NCBI GenBank assembly: GCA_017853235.1
Contig: JAFMJX010000007.1
Location: 1-23,196 of the forward strand
Direction: 5' to 3'
DNA from: Chitinophagaceae bacterium
Lineage (GTDB): Bacteria; Bacteroidota; Bacteroidia; Chitinophagales; Chitinophagaceae
DNA length: 23,196 bases
In this document: piece after piece, positions 8,094-16,478 of the stretch
Numbering within the stretch: the first letter of the stretch is position 1
How the letters are laid out: each line of letters begins with the position of its first letter
Program-made: the position numbers and the translations under genes
Notes under the pieces: model-generated
What the model was told of the DNA's origin: nothing
The model's database searches: none
The model's input: the letters and a program-made list of their open reading frames with translations, nothing else

Positions 8094-9197
8094 TTACTTC
8101 AAGTTCGTTTTTAAGAAGCTATCTAATGCATCTCCTCTTAAATCTTTTGCAATAATCTTTCCATTAGGATCTAAAATAAAGCTAGCTGGAATACTTTGAA
8201 TTCCAAATTGGACTGCTACGGCATTATTCCAATATTTTAAATCACTGACGTGTGTCCAAGTTAACCCATCTTTTTTAATTGCCTCCAACCACTTTGATTT
8301 ATCTTGGTCGAGACTTACACTCAGAATTGTGAAATTTTTATCTTTATATTGATTATAGGCTTTTACCACATTTGGATTTTCTGCACGACATGGACCACAC
8401 CAACTAGCCCAAAAATCTACCAATAAATATTTACCTCTGAAAGAAGATAAGCTTACTAATTTACCATTCACATCATTTTGTTTGAACTCGGGCATCACAG
8501 ATCCAATCTTTCCAAATCCAGCACTTGCTAAAGTTTTATTAATCACTTCAGCAAAAGGTCCTTTTTTTGCATCACCCCCTAATAATTCAAAATATTTTGC
8601 TAAATCATCTTTGACAGTGGGAAATATATTTGCAAACTGAAATAAGAAAAATGTGGTGACCGCCGATTGACTATTCATCTTACTCATATCTAAATAAGTA
8701 TTAATTAATTCAGCAGACTGCTTCTCTCCAACTTGTGCAATAGAATCCTTTAATGCTTGATTTTTTTCAACTTGCACCGCTTGTAATGATTTAAAATAAG
8801 CTTCCATTTTAGGATTTAATGCACTCATATAATTTTGATAAATCTTATGAGTGGGGGAACCTGCATAATTTAATGTTGCAACGGATAATATATCACCAGA
8901 AATAGTCAAATTTTCATTACTTAAAAATAAAGGCAGTTTAATTGCAGCTAAATTTGGAGCCAAGCCGGTCCCAGAAAATCCTACCACAAATATCCCAGGA
9001 AATTCAGTGGTTGCTTTTAAATTAAATTTTCCGCCCACTACTTTATCTGTTGAAACTTCTTTATTTGCCATACCATCTAATAAAGTAATGATGGTATTGT
9101 CTGGAATATTTTTAATGTCGCCTTTTATGGTTAAACCTTGTGCTGAAGCTGCAGTAAAAGCAATTAAAGCAATGACGTTAAATACAATTTTTTTCAT
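8094..9197 (-). CDS. Exported TlpA-like thioredoxin with N-terminal DUF4369
   Basis: 367 residues. A signal peptide is evident (MKKIVFNVIALIAFTAASAQ). Residues about 21-120 (GLTIKGDIKNIPDNTIITLL and on) look like DUF4369, a beta-rich domain common in Bacteroidota thiol-disulfide proteins. A helical linker follows. The C-terminal redoxin domain has KYLLVDFWASWCGPCRAENP, with active cysteines 267 and 270, and the cis-Pro loop GIQSIPASFILD. The protein probably acts as a periplasmic thiol-disulfide reductase, but its partner is unknown. It is 38 nt downstream of hisIE on the same strand, yet a -7 promoter box lies in that gap, so it may be transcribed separately; the function has no link to histidine synthesis. 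Confidence 0.88.
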   Translation of the reverse strand: MKKIVFNVIALIAFTAASAQGLTIKGDIKNIPDNTIITLLDGMANKEVSTDKVVGGKFNLKATTEFPGIFVVGFSGTGLAPNLAAIKLPLFLSNENLTISGDILSVATLNYAGSPTHKIYQNYMSALNPKMEAYFKSLQAVQVEKNQALKDSIAQVGEKQSAELINTYLDMSKMNSQSAVTTFFLFQFANIFPTVKDDLAKYFELLGGDAKKGPFAEVINKTLASAGFGKIGSVMPEFKQNDVNGKLVSLSSFRGKYLLVDFWASWCGPCRAENPNVVKAYNQYKDKNFTILSVSLDQDKSKWLEAIKKDGLTWTHVSDLKYWNNAVAVQFGIQSIPASFILDPNGKIIAKDLRGDALDSFLKTNLK

Positions 9198-9223
9198 GTA
9201 AGTTTTTTAAAATTTTCAAGTAC

Positions 9224-9231
9224 CAAATATA
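9224..9231 (-). promoter_or_regulatory. Candidate -7 box for the TlpA-like gene
   Basis: Reading the - strand, TATATTTG fits TAnnTTTG and lies 26 nt before the ATG at 9197. No TTTG is seen at the -33 spacing, which would fall inside the end of hisIE. It suggests that the thioredoxin gene can be transcribed apart from the trp/his genes. Confidence 0.4.
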
Positions 9232-9235
9232 GGAT

Positions 9236-9829
9236 TTACTTTTTATGTCTTTGTGCTAAAATTTCAACCACATCCTTCAAAGTATACCCTTTTGCCTGCA
9301 GGAGGATTAAATAGTGAAATAACAAGTCTGCAGATTCGTTCAAGAATAGCTCCTTATTATCATCTTTTGCCTCAATGACCATTTCTACAGCCTCCTCCCC
9401 CACTTTTTGTGCAATTTTGTTCACTCCTTTGGCAAACAAGCTGGCAACATAAGAACTTTCTGAAGGAGCTGATTTTCTATCATTAATCACTTTTTCAAGC
9501 GTATCCAAAAAATTGGGCTCATTGGATTCACCCCAACAGGTACCAGTTCCTTCGTGACAAACGGGACCCAAAGGAACTGCTTGAATAAGTATGGTATCTT
9601 GATCACAATCCAATTGCATTGAAATAAAATTTAAATAATGGCCACTTTCTTCTCCTTTGGTCCAAAGTCTATTTTTTGATCTACTATAAAAAGTCACTTT
9701 TTTTAAATTTTGAGTTGTCTCTACGGCAGCTTGATTCATAAAACCAAGCATCAAAACTTTTCGTGTATTTGCATCCTGAACGATGGCGGGAACTAACCCA
9801 TCTGTATATTTATTGAAATTGATTGTCAT
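9236..9829 (-). CDS. hisI: Bifunctional phosphoribosyl-AMP cyclohydrolase / phosphoribosyl-ATP pyrophosphatase
   Basis: 197 residues, a HisI-HisE fusion (also written hisIE) catalysing steps 2 and 3 of histidine synthesis. The HisI half (about 1-105) has FYSRSKNRLWTKGE, the metal-binding acidic cluster DCDQD (Asp74/76/78), and the zinc cysteines Cys75, Cys91 and Cys98 around CHEGTGTCW. The HisE half has the DTLEKVINDRK start, KVGEEAVEMVIEAK and NESADLLFHYLILL, which carry the acidic metal-binding residues. It is last of the his genes here and is separated from hisF by 124 nt, unlike the tight spacing upstream, so it may depend on read-through or have its own start signal. The length is normal for bacterial fusions. 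Confidence 0.96.
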   Translation of the reverse strand: MTINFNKYTDGLVPAIVQDANTRKVLMLGFMNQAAVETTQNLKKVTFYSRSKNRLWTKGEESGHYLNFISMQLDCDQDTILIQAVPLGPVCHEGTGTCWGESNEPNFLDTLEKVINDRKSAPSESSYVASLFAKGVNKIAQKVGEEAVEMVIEAKDDNKELFLNESADLLFHYLILLQAKGYTLKDVVEILAQRHKK

Positions 9830-9953
9830 ACTAATATGTAATTATTTAAAAATTGTGATTGAACATTTTTGATTACTGTAAAATGGGTATTGAATAAGTT
9901 GCATTTTTTATTTTAAAATATTTCTAATTAATATTTGTTAATTCATCATTCAT
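9830..9953 (-). other. hisF-hisIE intergenic gap, no clear signal
   Basis: 124 nt, almost pure A/T. On either strand I see only a weak 7-bp A/T inverted repeat (AAATATT at 9916-9922 with AATATTT at 9930-9936) and no TAnnTTTG box with a matching TTTG, no leader peptide rich in one amino acid, and no GC-rich terminator stem. Confidence 0.6.
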
Positions 9954-10712
9954 TTACAAACGCATGGTGATTCCTTTTTGACTTAACCCATTTTTTAAAT
10001 GTGGTATTGACATTTCTTTGTAATGAAAAATACTAGCAGCTAAAGCAGCATCTGCCTTACCTTCCGTAAAAACATCATAAAAATGTTGCTCAGTTCCACC
10101 TCCTCCAGAGGCAATAATAGGAACAGGCAGCGCCATAGCCAATTGCGAGGTAATATCTAAGGCAAAACCTTGTTTGGTGCCATCATGATTCATTGAAGTC
10201 AATAAAATTTCACCTACTCCTAAACTTACCGCTTGATTAGCCCAATCTTTCACTAGACGATTGGTTTTTGTGCGCCCTCCATGCAAATAGACATACCATT
10301 CATCATCCTCCTCTTTTTTAGCATCAATTGCTAATACGACACATTGGCTCCCAAAATTTTTTGCAATCAGCTCAATTAAAAAAGGATTTTCAAAGGCTGC
10401 AGTATTGATTGAAATTTTATCAGCTCCATTTTGCAATAAAACACTCACATCATCTATGGATCGAATACCCCCTCCCACCGTAAAAGGAATGTTTATTCGA
10501 TGAGCAATTTTATTCACTAACTCACTTAATGTTTTTCTTTTTTCAACGGTAGCGGTGATGTCTAAAAAAACGAGTTCATCTGCACCTTGAGCAGCATATA
10601 ATGCAGCTAACGTTACCGGATCTCCAGCATCTTTGATATCTTCAAAATTAACTCCCTTTACAGTTCGTCCATCTTTAATATCTAAACAGGGTATAATTCT
10701 CTTGGTTAACAT
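9954..10712 (-). CDS. hisF: Imidazole glycerol phosphate synthase, cyclase subunit
   Basis: 252 residues, a full-length (beta-alpha)8 barrel. With HisH it converts PRFAR plus ammonia to imidazole glycerol phosphate and AICAR, step 5 of histidine synthesis. The catalytic aspartates Asp11 (IPCLDIKDGRTVKG) and Asp130 (VVLAIDAK) are at the canonical numbers, and the phosphate-binding loops FTVGGGIRS and IIASGGGGT are present. Its ATG shares one base with the hisA stop (TAATG), so translation is probably coupled to hisA. Insertions such as KKEEDDEWYVYLHGGR follow the usual pattern. Confidence 0.97.
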   Translation of the reverse strand: MLTKRIIPCLDIKDGRTVKGVNFEDIKDAGDPVTLAALYAAQGADELVFLDITATVEKRKTLSELVNKIAHRINIPFTVGGGIRSIDDVSVLLQNGADKISINTAAFENPFLIELIAKNFGSQCVVLAIDAKKEEDDEWYVYLHGGRTKTNRLVKDWANQAVSLGVGEILLTSMNHDGTKQGFALDITSQLAMALPVPIIASGGGGTEQHFYDVFTEGKADAALAASIFHYKEMSIPHLKNGLSQKGITMRL

Positions 10713-11434
10713 TATATTGAATTAAATTCTGATAGTTGTTGTAAAGAAATTTTATTTTCATAGATTGCTTTTCCCAGAATCACTCCTCTACACCCAATAG
10801 TTTTTAAAGAATGTAAATCAGCTAATTGACTAACTCCTCCACTAGCAATGAAATGCAACGCGGGAAATTGTTGGATGATTTTTTGATACAACAAAATGGA
10901 AGGACCTTCCATTTTGCCATCTTTTTTTATATCTGTACAAAAAAGTTGATGCACCCCCTTTTCCATATATGATTGAATAAACCCGATAATATCAATATTT
11001 GTTTTTTCAAGCCATCCACCAATTGCAATTTTTTCTTCATATACATCAGCTCCTAATAAAAAGGAGGATGCTCCAAATTTTGACAGCCATTGTTCAAAAA
11101 CGGCAGGACTTTTTACTGCCAAACTTCCTATGGTTGCATAAGTAGCTCCAGTATCTAAAACTGTTTTCAAAGTAGCTTCGGATTTGATGCCACCTCCAAA
11201 ATCAATTATCAAATTAGTTTTATTTGCAATTTTTTCAAGCACTTTCCAATTCACTACTTCACCTGCTTTAGCACCATCTAAATCCACCAAATGCAATCTT
11301 TGCAACCCAAATCCTTCAAATTTTTTTGCTACTTCCAAGGGATCTTCATGATACACTTTTTTTTGCGCATAGTCCCCTTGAGTTAATCTAACACATTTAC
11401 CTTCTATAATATCTATCGCTGGAATTATTTGCAT
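10712..11434 (-). CDS. hisA: Phosphoribosylformimino-AICAR-phosphate isomerase
   Basis: 240 residues, a full-length (beta-alpha)8 barrel isomerase (ProFAR to PRFAR, step 4 of histidine synthesis). The catalytic pair is Asp8 (IIPAIDIIEGKCVRL) and Asp130 (LLGADVYEEKI), with phosphate loops IIDFGGGIKS and FIASGGVS. A separate trpF is present 2.6 kb upstream in the same gene string, so this is an ordinary HisA and need not be a dual-function PriA. It starts 14 nt after hisH and overlaps hisF by one base. Confidence 0.97.
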   Translation of the reverse strand: MQIIPAIDIIEGKCVRLTQGDYAQKKVYHEDPLEVAKKFEGFGLQRLHLVDLDGAKAGEVVNWKVLEKIANKTNLIIDFGGGIKSEATLKTVLDTGATYATIGSLAVKSPAVFEQWLSKFGASSFLLGADVYEEKIAIGGWLEKTNIDIIGFIQSYMEKGVHQLFCTDIKKDGKMEGPSILLYQKIIQQFPALHFIASGGVSQLADLHSLKTIGCRGVILGKAIYENKISLQQLSEFNSI

Positions 11435-11448
11435 TTTTTAGAAATTCA

Positions 11449-12039
11449 TTAAATATGAATAAAATTTTGTAAAATTTGTTCCCCTATTGCTGCTGATTTT
11501 TCTGGATGAAACTGAACCCCATAAAAATTATCCTTTTGTAAGGCACTACTATAAGGTTGAATATAATGTGTAGTTGCAATCGTATACTCACTTAATTCAG
11601 CATAATATCCATGTACAAAATAAGCATAACTTTTCTCAGGTATTTGATGAAACAAATTAGTCTTTAATTGAGATATGGTATTCCAACCCATTTGAGGTAC
11701 TTTGATGGTAGGAGTATCTGAAGTAAAGTACTTTACCTTATTTTCAAAAATACCCAAACATGTGGTTTCATTCTCCTCCGAATGTGCACACATGAGCTGC
11801 ATACCTAAACAGATACCTAATACTGGTTGTTTTAAATTTTGAATTAATTGATCCAAATTTCTTTCTTGTAAATATTGCATAGCAGTTCTAGCTTCTCCTA
11901 CGCCTGGAAAAATAACTTTATCTGCTTTTTGAATTTGCTCAGCATCATCTGTCACTAAAGCACTCAAACCTATTCTTTCTAATGCATACAAAACAGATTG
12001 TATGTTACCAGCATTATATTTAACAATTGCTATATTCAT
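11449..12039 (-). CDS. hisH: Imidazole glycerol phosphate synthase, glutaminase subunit
   Basis: 196 residues, a class I glutamine amidotransferase that supplies ammonia to HisF. The catalytic triad is visible: Cys77 in GICLGMQLMC, His178 and Glu180 in YGVQFHPEKS. The family segments FPGVGEARTAM, PQMGWN and YFVHGYYAE are present. The start is only 9 nt after the trpA stop, leaving no room for a separate promoter in the gap. This places hisH, hisA and hisF on the trp transcript and makes the trp-his junction the notable feature of the gene. Confidence 0.97.
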   Translation of the reverse strand: MNIAIVKYNAGNIQSVLYALERIGLSALVTDDAEQIQKADKVIFPGVGEARTAMQYLQERNLDQLIQNLKQPVLGICLGMQLMCAHSEENETTCLGIFENKVKYFTSDTPTIKVPQMGWNTISQLKTNLFHQIPEKSYAYFVHGYYAELSEYTIATTHYIQPYSSALQKDNFYGVQFHPEKSAAIGEQILQNFIHI

Positions 12040-12048
12040 TTTTATTGT

Positions 12049-12819
12049 TTAACCCAATACTTGTTTCAAAAAATTTTGGGTAGTTTCTTCAATTGAATTC
12101 CCTTTAGATAAAGCCTTTATATAAGCAGAACCTATGATAGCACCTTGAGCATATTGATTCACAGCCTCAAAACTAGCTTTATCTTTAATGCCAAAGCCTA
12201 CTAATAAAGGATTTTTTAAAGATAATCCTTGAAGTTTTTGAAGATAATGAGCTACTTTATTGAAATCCGTATCTTTTCCTGTGGTTGCTGAGGAGCTTAC
12301 TGCATACAAAAACCCAGCGCTTACACTATCTAATTTTAAAATTCGATCTACTTTGGTTTCCGGTGTGACTAAAAAAATAAAATCAAGGCCGTATTTTTTA
12401 AATAAATTACCATATTGTTGTTCAAATTCAAAGAGAGGCAAGTCGGGTAGAATCAATCCGTCAATACCTACCTCTTTTGCATTTTTACAAAATTCTTCTA
12501 TCCCAAACTGTAAAATAGGATTTAAATATCCCATCAATACAACAGGAATATGAATCGTTTTTCGCATTTCCTTTAATTGATCAAATAATATTGAAATGGT
12601 CATTCCATTTTCTAATGCAATTTGACTACTTTGCTGAATGACTTCCCCGTCAGCCAATGGATCACTATATGGCATACCCAGCTCAATAATATTCGCACCA
12701 TGTTTTTGTACACTTTGCATCACTTCCAATGTACTTTGCAATTTAGGATAGCCGGCTGTGCAATATACATTTAGCACTTTATTTTTTTGCTGATCAAATA
12801 AATTAGATAATCTGGACAT
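12049..12819 (-). CDS. trpA: Tryptophan synthase alpha chain
   Basis: 256 residues. It cleaves indole-3-glycerol phosphate to indole, which is channelled to TrpB. The catalytic Glu46 (IIELGMPYSDPLADG) and Asp57 match Glu49 and Asp60 of the E. coli enzyme, and VGFGIKDKASF is the phosphate-binding loop. It follows trpB after 36 nt, in the usual order, and is followed by hisH after 9 nt. Confidence 0.97.
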   Translation of the reverse strand: MSRLSNLFDQQKNKVLNVYCTAGYPKLQSTLEVMQSVQKHGANIIELGMPYSDPLADGEVIQQSSQIALENGMTISILFDQLKEMRKTIHIPVVLMGYLNPILQFGIEEFCKNAKEVGIDGLILPDLPLFEFEQQYGNLFKKYGLDFIFLVTPETKVDRILKLDSVSAGFLYAVSSSATTGKDTDFNKVAHYLQKLQGLSLKNPLLVGFGIKDKASFEAVNQYAQGAIIGSAYIKALSKGNSIEETTQNFLKQVLG

Positions 12820-12855
12820 ATTGAAAATTAGTTGAATAAATGTTGTTATAATTTT

Positions 12856-14055
12856 TTATAAAAATTGCATGTAAGTTGATAAATCTTTATCCCCTCTACC
12901 ACTTAAACAAACGACTACCACATCTGTTGATTTTAAACCAAGTTTGGGTAATACAGAAAATGCATGCGCTGTTTCTAATGCTGGAATAATCCCTTCAGTT
13001 TTTGAAACATGAAAAGCAGATGCTAAGGCTTCCTCATCAGTGGCACTTAAAAATGTACCTCTTTTACTTTCATATAAAAAAGCATGTAATGGACCAATAC
13101 CAGGATAATCTAAACCTGCAGAAATACTATGGGGCTCCGTTACTTGACCATCGGCAGTTTGCATTAAAATACTTTTGCTGCCATGTAAAATGCCTGGTGT
13201 TCCTAATTGTGTGGTGGCTGCGCTCAAGCCAGAATGCACCCCATGACCCGCTGCTTCTACCGCGACCAATGCTACCGATAGATCATTTAAAAAATGATAA
13301 AAAGCACCAGCGGCATTACTTCCGCCACCCACACAAGCTACCACATGCGTGGGCAACTCGGTGCCGGTTTGCTTTAATAATTGAGTTCTTATTTCGGCGC
13401 TAATTACACTTTGAAACTTTGCAACCATATCAGGATAGGGATGCGGACCTACTACACTTCCAATGATGTAATGCGTTTCATTGGGCTCATTGATCCATGC
13501 ACGAATTGCTTCATTGGTGGCATCTTTTAAAGTTTTGCTGCCACTGGTTGCCGGAACTACTGTAGCTCCTAACATTTTCATGCGTGCAACATTAGGCGCT
13601 TGCCTATCAATATCTTTTTCTCCCATATATACCACACATTCCATTCCCTTTAAAGCACATACCGTGGCTGTAGCCACACCATGCTGGCCAGCGCCAGTTT
13701 CTGCAATAATCTTCTTTTTGCCTAAACGTTGGGCTAATAAAATTTGACCAATAGTGTTATTAATTTTATGTGCACCAGTATGACATAAATCTTCTCTTTT
13801 TAAATAAATAGTAGCCCCTAGTTCATGACTTAAACGCTCTGCTTTAAATAAAGGTGTTGGACGTCCAACATAATCTTTTAACAATGCATGAAACTCCTTT
13901 TGAAAATCAGGATCTTGCATGATTTGTAAATATTGATTTTTTAAATGCTCCACATTTGCGAATAACATTTCAGGAATGTACGCTCCGCCATAATTACCAT
14001 AGTATCCTTCCTGATTAGGAGTTTGAAAATCAATTGCGCTGTTAATGATTGACAT
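12856..14055 (-). CDS. trpB: Tryptophan synthase beta chain
   Basis: 399 residues, the normal length of TrpB1. It condenses indole with serine using pyridoxal phosphate. The PLP lysine is Lys97 in HTGAHKINN, the catalytic glutamate Glu119 lies in AETGAGQHG, and the PLP phosphate loop GGGSNAAG is at 243-250. EGYYGNYGGAYIPEML is the standard N-terminus. The start codon overlaps the end of trpF by 14 nt, suggesting translational coupling. The beta chain should form a complex with TrpA, encoded next. Confidence 0.97.
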   Translation of the reverse strand: MSIINSAIDFQTPNQEGYYGNYGGAYIPEMLFANVEHLKNQYLQIMQDPDFQKEFHALLKDYVGRPTPLFKAERLSHELGATIYLKREDLCHTGAHKINNTIGQILLAQRLGKKKIIAETGAGQHGVATATVCALKGMECVVYMGEKDIDRQAPNVARMKMLGATVVPATSGSKTLKDATNEAIRAWINEPNETHYIIGSVVGPHPYPDMVAKFQSVISAEIRTQLLKQTGTELPTHVVACVGGGSNAAGAFYHFLNDLSVALVAVEAAGHGVHSGLSAATTQLGTPGILHGSKSILMQTADGQVTEPHSISAGLDYPGIGPLHAFLYESKRGTFLSATDEEALASAFHVSKTEGIIPALETAHAFSVLPKLGLKSTDVVVVCLSGRGDKDLSTYMQFL

Positions 14056-14671
14056 CTTGTATAAATTTTTTAATTTTTTCGATTTGTTTTACACCTGGTT
14101 TTTCTTCAAATTGACTATTTAAATCAACAGCCAGCATCGTTTTACCCGCTTTGGTTCCCGCCATCACTTGAATCCCTTGCACATCATTGATTCCAATCCC
14201 CCCACTTAAGAAAAAAGGAGTTGGGATAGATGCACTTTTAATAATTTCCCAATTAAAATGTTGTCCCGTGCCACCATACCATTGACTATCGGTATCAAAT
14301 AAAAAATAATCCACTGCCAAAACATACTCCTCAAAATTAGGAAAGGAATCGCCCACTCTAAATACTTTAATGGTACTCACTTCCTCTTGAACACGTTTAC
14401 AATATGCAACTGTTTCATCCCCGTGTAATTGGACCATATCCAATTGAGCTGTTTTTATGATATCTAAAATGGAAGTGAGTGGCTCATTTACAAATACTCC
14501 AACTTTTTTAGCTTGTGTTAATTGCAAATCAGCAATATCCTGAAGAGTATTTTTGGTTAAAACAAACCTTTTAGACGCAGGGTAAAAAATAAAACCAATA
14601 TAGGCTACTCCCATCTCGTCTAATTGCTTGACTTGCTCCATTTGAGTCATACCACATACTTTAATTTGCAT
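14042..14671 (-). CDS. trpF: Phosphoribosylanthranilate isomerase
   Basis: 209 residues, a short (beta-alpha)8 barrel that isomerises N-phosphoribosylanthranilate to CdRP. The general base Cys6 (IKVCGMTQ) and general acid Asp126 (FLFDTDSQWYGGTG) are in place, and LSGGIG provides the phosphate loop. It is a free-standing gene, not fused to trpC as in enterobacteria. It overlaps trpC by 11 nt and trpB by 14 nt. The presence of both trpF and hisA shows that the two related isomerisations are done by separate enzymes. Confidence 0.96.
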   Translation of the reverse strand: MQIKVCGMTQMEQVKQLDEMGVAYIGFIFYPASKRFVLTKNTLQDIADLQLTQAKKVGVFVNEPLTSILDIIKTAQLDMVQLHGDETVAYCKRVQEEVSTIKVFRVGDSFPNFEEYVLAVDYFLFDTDSQWYGGTGQHFNWEIIKSASIPTPFFLSGGIGINDVQGIQVMAGTKAGKTMLAVDLNSQFEEKPGVKQIEKIKKFIQDVNH

Positions 14672-15461
14672 TTTGATCCCATTTTATTTGTTGAGAAAAT
14701 GTTTCAAAAGCTTTTGCAGGAGATTCCTGTTTCATAAAATACTCCCCCATTAAAAATCCATCAAATCCTTCCTTTTTTAATAAATGGTAGGTTGTAATAT
14801 CATATATGCCGCTTTCCGCTATACATAACATTTCTTTAGGTAAGCTGTCTTTTAATTGTAAAGAATGATCAATAGTAACTTCAAAAGATTTTAAACTACG
14901 ATTATTCACACCAACCATATCAATTTGAGGACAAATGTGACTTAACTCAGATGCATCATGCAATTCCAACAATACTTCCATGCCCAGCCCCTTGGCAGTT
15001 GTTGCTAATGAAATTACCATTGCAGGAGTTAAACATGCAGCTATTAGTAATATCACCGACGCACCATAGGCTTTCGCTTCTAATATTTGAAATTCATCAA
15101 TAATAAATTCCTTTCTTAAAACTGGAATGGGTTGTTGTACTGCAATGGATAAATCAGCTAGGCTTCCCCCAAAAAAAGTAGTGTCTGTCAATACCGATAT
15201 GCCAGCGGCCCCAAACTGAGTATAAGCATGGGTCACTTCATAAACCGATGCCTTATTATTTATAATACCCTTAGAAGGAGATTGTCTTTTAAATTCGGCA
15301 ATGATGCCAGTGGTATTGGGTTGCAATAAATTATTTGTCAAGGATGTACAAGCATTTTTAAATAAAGGCATGCGTTCTAATTCCATGGCATTGACTTGCT
15401 GTTTACGCTCAGCCACCTCTTTCATTTTATGGGCAACAATGTTGGCTAAAATATCACTCAT
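14661..15461 (-). CDS. trpC: Indole-3-glycerol phosphate synthase
   Basis: 266 residues from the ATG at 15461, which forms an ATGA overlap with the trpD stop. An in-frame ATG nine codons upstream (15488) would lie inside trpD and adds residues that look unlike the family; MSDILANIVAHKMKEV is a normal TrpC start. The enzyme closes the indole ring of CdRP. The hallmark AEFKRQSPSKG (Glu56, Lys58, Lys64), VLRKEFIIDEFQ, GVNNRSLKSFEV and AESGIYD are all present, covering the catalytic lysines and glutamates of the (beta-alpha)8 barrel. It is not fused to trpF and overlaps it by 11 nt. Confidence 0.96.
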   Translation of the reverse strand: MSDILANIVAHKMKEVAERKQQVNAMELERMPLFKNACTSLTNNLLQPNTTGIIAEFKRQSPSKGIINNKASVYEVTHAYTQFGAAGISVLTDTTFFGGSLADLSIAVQQPIPVLRKEFIIDEFQILEAKAYGASVILLIAACLTPAMVISLATTAKGLGMEVLLELHDASELSHICPQIDMVGVNNRSLKSFEVTIDHSLQLKDSLPKEMLCIAESGIYDITTYHLLKKEGFDGFLMGEYFMKQESPAKAFETFSQQIKWDQNAN

Positions 15462-16450
15462 TGCAATTGAATTAATTTTTGTAAACAATTATTTGCCGCC
15501 CCCGATTCCAAACTAGTAACCGCTGCTTGAAAAGCAGTTTCATAATTGGAAAACTTTCCTGTCACATGCAATGCCATAGCTGCATTGGCTAATACCACTG
15601 CATTTTGAGACCAAGTTCCTTTACCTTGTATAATATTTTTAAAAATATTGGCTGCATCTTGAACACTGTCCCCTCCTTTCAATTCATCTGCATACACTTT
15701 CTTTTTACCCAATTGATAAGGTGTCCAAATTGATTCCCCATGATGCGTAATGATCTTAGTATCCGTTGTTAATGAAATTTCATCATAACCATCCAAACTA
15801 TGTAAAATGGTAAACTCCTTTTGTAATAATTGCAATACATAATTATAAATTCTTGCCATTTCTAAATTATATACCCCAATGAGTTGATATTTAGGTTGTG
15901 CGGGATTTACAATGGGGCCTAACATGTTAAAAAAGGTTCTGACACCTAAATTCCTTCTCAATGGCCCTACTGTTTTTAAAGCAGGGTGAAACAAGGGAGC
16001 ATGCAAAAAACAAATATTGGCTTCCTGTACTTCTTTGGCTAATTGTGTTTCATCATTTTTAAAAGTATACCCTAATTGCTCCATGACGTTGGAAGCGCCA
16101 CTCACACTTGAAGCACCATAATTACCATGTTTTACTACTTTTTGGCCTGTGCCAGCAACAATAAAACAAGCCAGAGTAGAAATATTAAAAGTATCTTTTC
16201 CGTCACCTCCAGTCCCAACAATATCAATGATATCAGTCACCCCCACATTCACTTTTACAGCCAACTCCAATAATGCGTCTCTAAATCCCATCAATTCATC
16301 TATAGTAATACTTCGCATTAGATAAACACTTATGAATGAAGTAATCTCATGCTCATTATATTTACCACTGGAAATATCTACCAATACTTCTTTGGCTTGT
16401 TCCCTAGACAAACTTTTATGTTCAAATAAATATTGTAAAATTTTTTTCAT
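15458..16450 (-). CDS. trpD: Anthranilate phosphoribosyltransferase
   Basis: 330 residues. It transfers phosphoribose from PRPP to anthranilate. The PRPP/Mg-binding motif DIVGTGGDGKDTFN (Gly79-Asp83) and the KHGNYGASSVSGASNVME segment that follows are conserved, as is FLHAPLFHPALK and VRTFFNMLGPIVNP. This is the free-standing form, without a TrpG fusion. It is 28 nt after trpG and its stop overlaps the trpC start by 4 nt. Confidence 0.97.
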   Translation of the reverse strand: MKKILQYLFEHKSLSREQAKEVLVDISSGKYNEHEITSFISVYLMRSITIDELMGFRDALLELAVKVNVGVTDIIDIVGTGGDGKDTFNISTLACFIVAGTGQKVVKHGNYGASSVSGASNVMEQLGYTFKNDETQLAKEVQEANICFLHAPLFHPALKTVGPLRRNLGVRTFFNMLGPIVNPAQPKYQLIGVYNLEMARIYNYVLQLLQKEFTILHSLDGYDEISLTTDTKIITHHGESIWTPYQLGKKKVYADELKGGDSVQDAANIFKNIIQGKGTWSQNAVVLANAAMALHVTGKFSNYETAFQAAVTSLESGAANNCLQKLIQLQ

Positions 16451-16478
16451 ACCCTTTTTTGAATTAAATACTATGCAA

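Noticed and set aside
9830..9953. A second leader peptide or attenuator before hisIE
   Set aside because: No His-rich short ORF and no GC-rich terminator stem could be found on the - strand.
10712..11434. HisA as a dual HisA/TrpF (PriA) enzyme
   Set aside because: A complete trpF with its catalytic Cys and Asp is present in the same gene string, so dual function is unnecessary.
13002..13747. Open frames of 88-133 codons on the + strand opposite trpB
   Set aside because: They are antisense to a well conserved gene, have unnatural composition and no recognisable domain; they are shadows of trpB.
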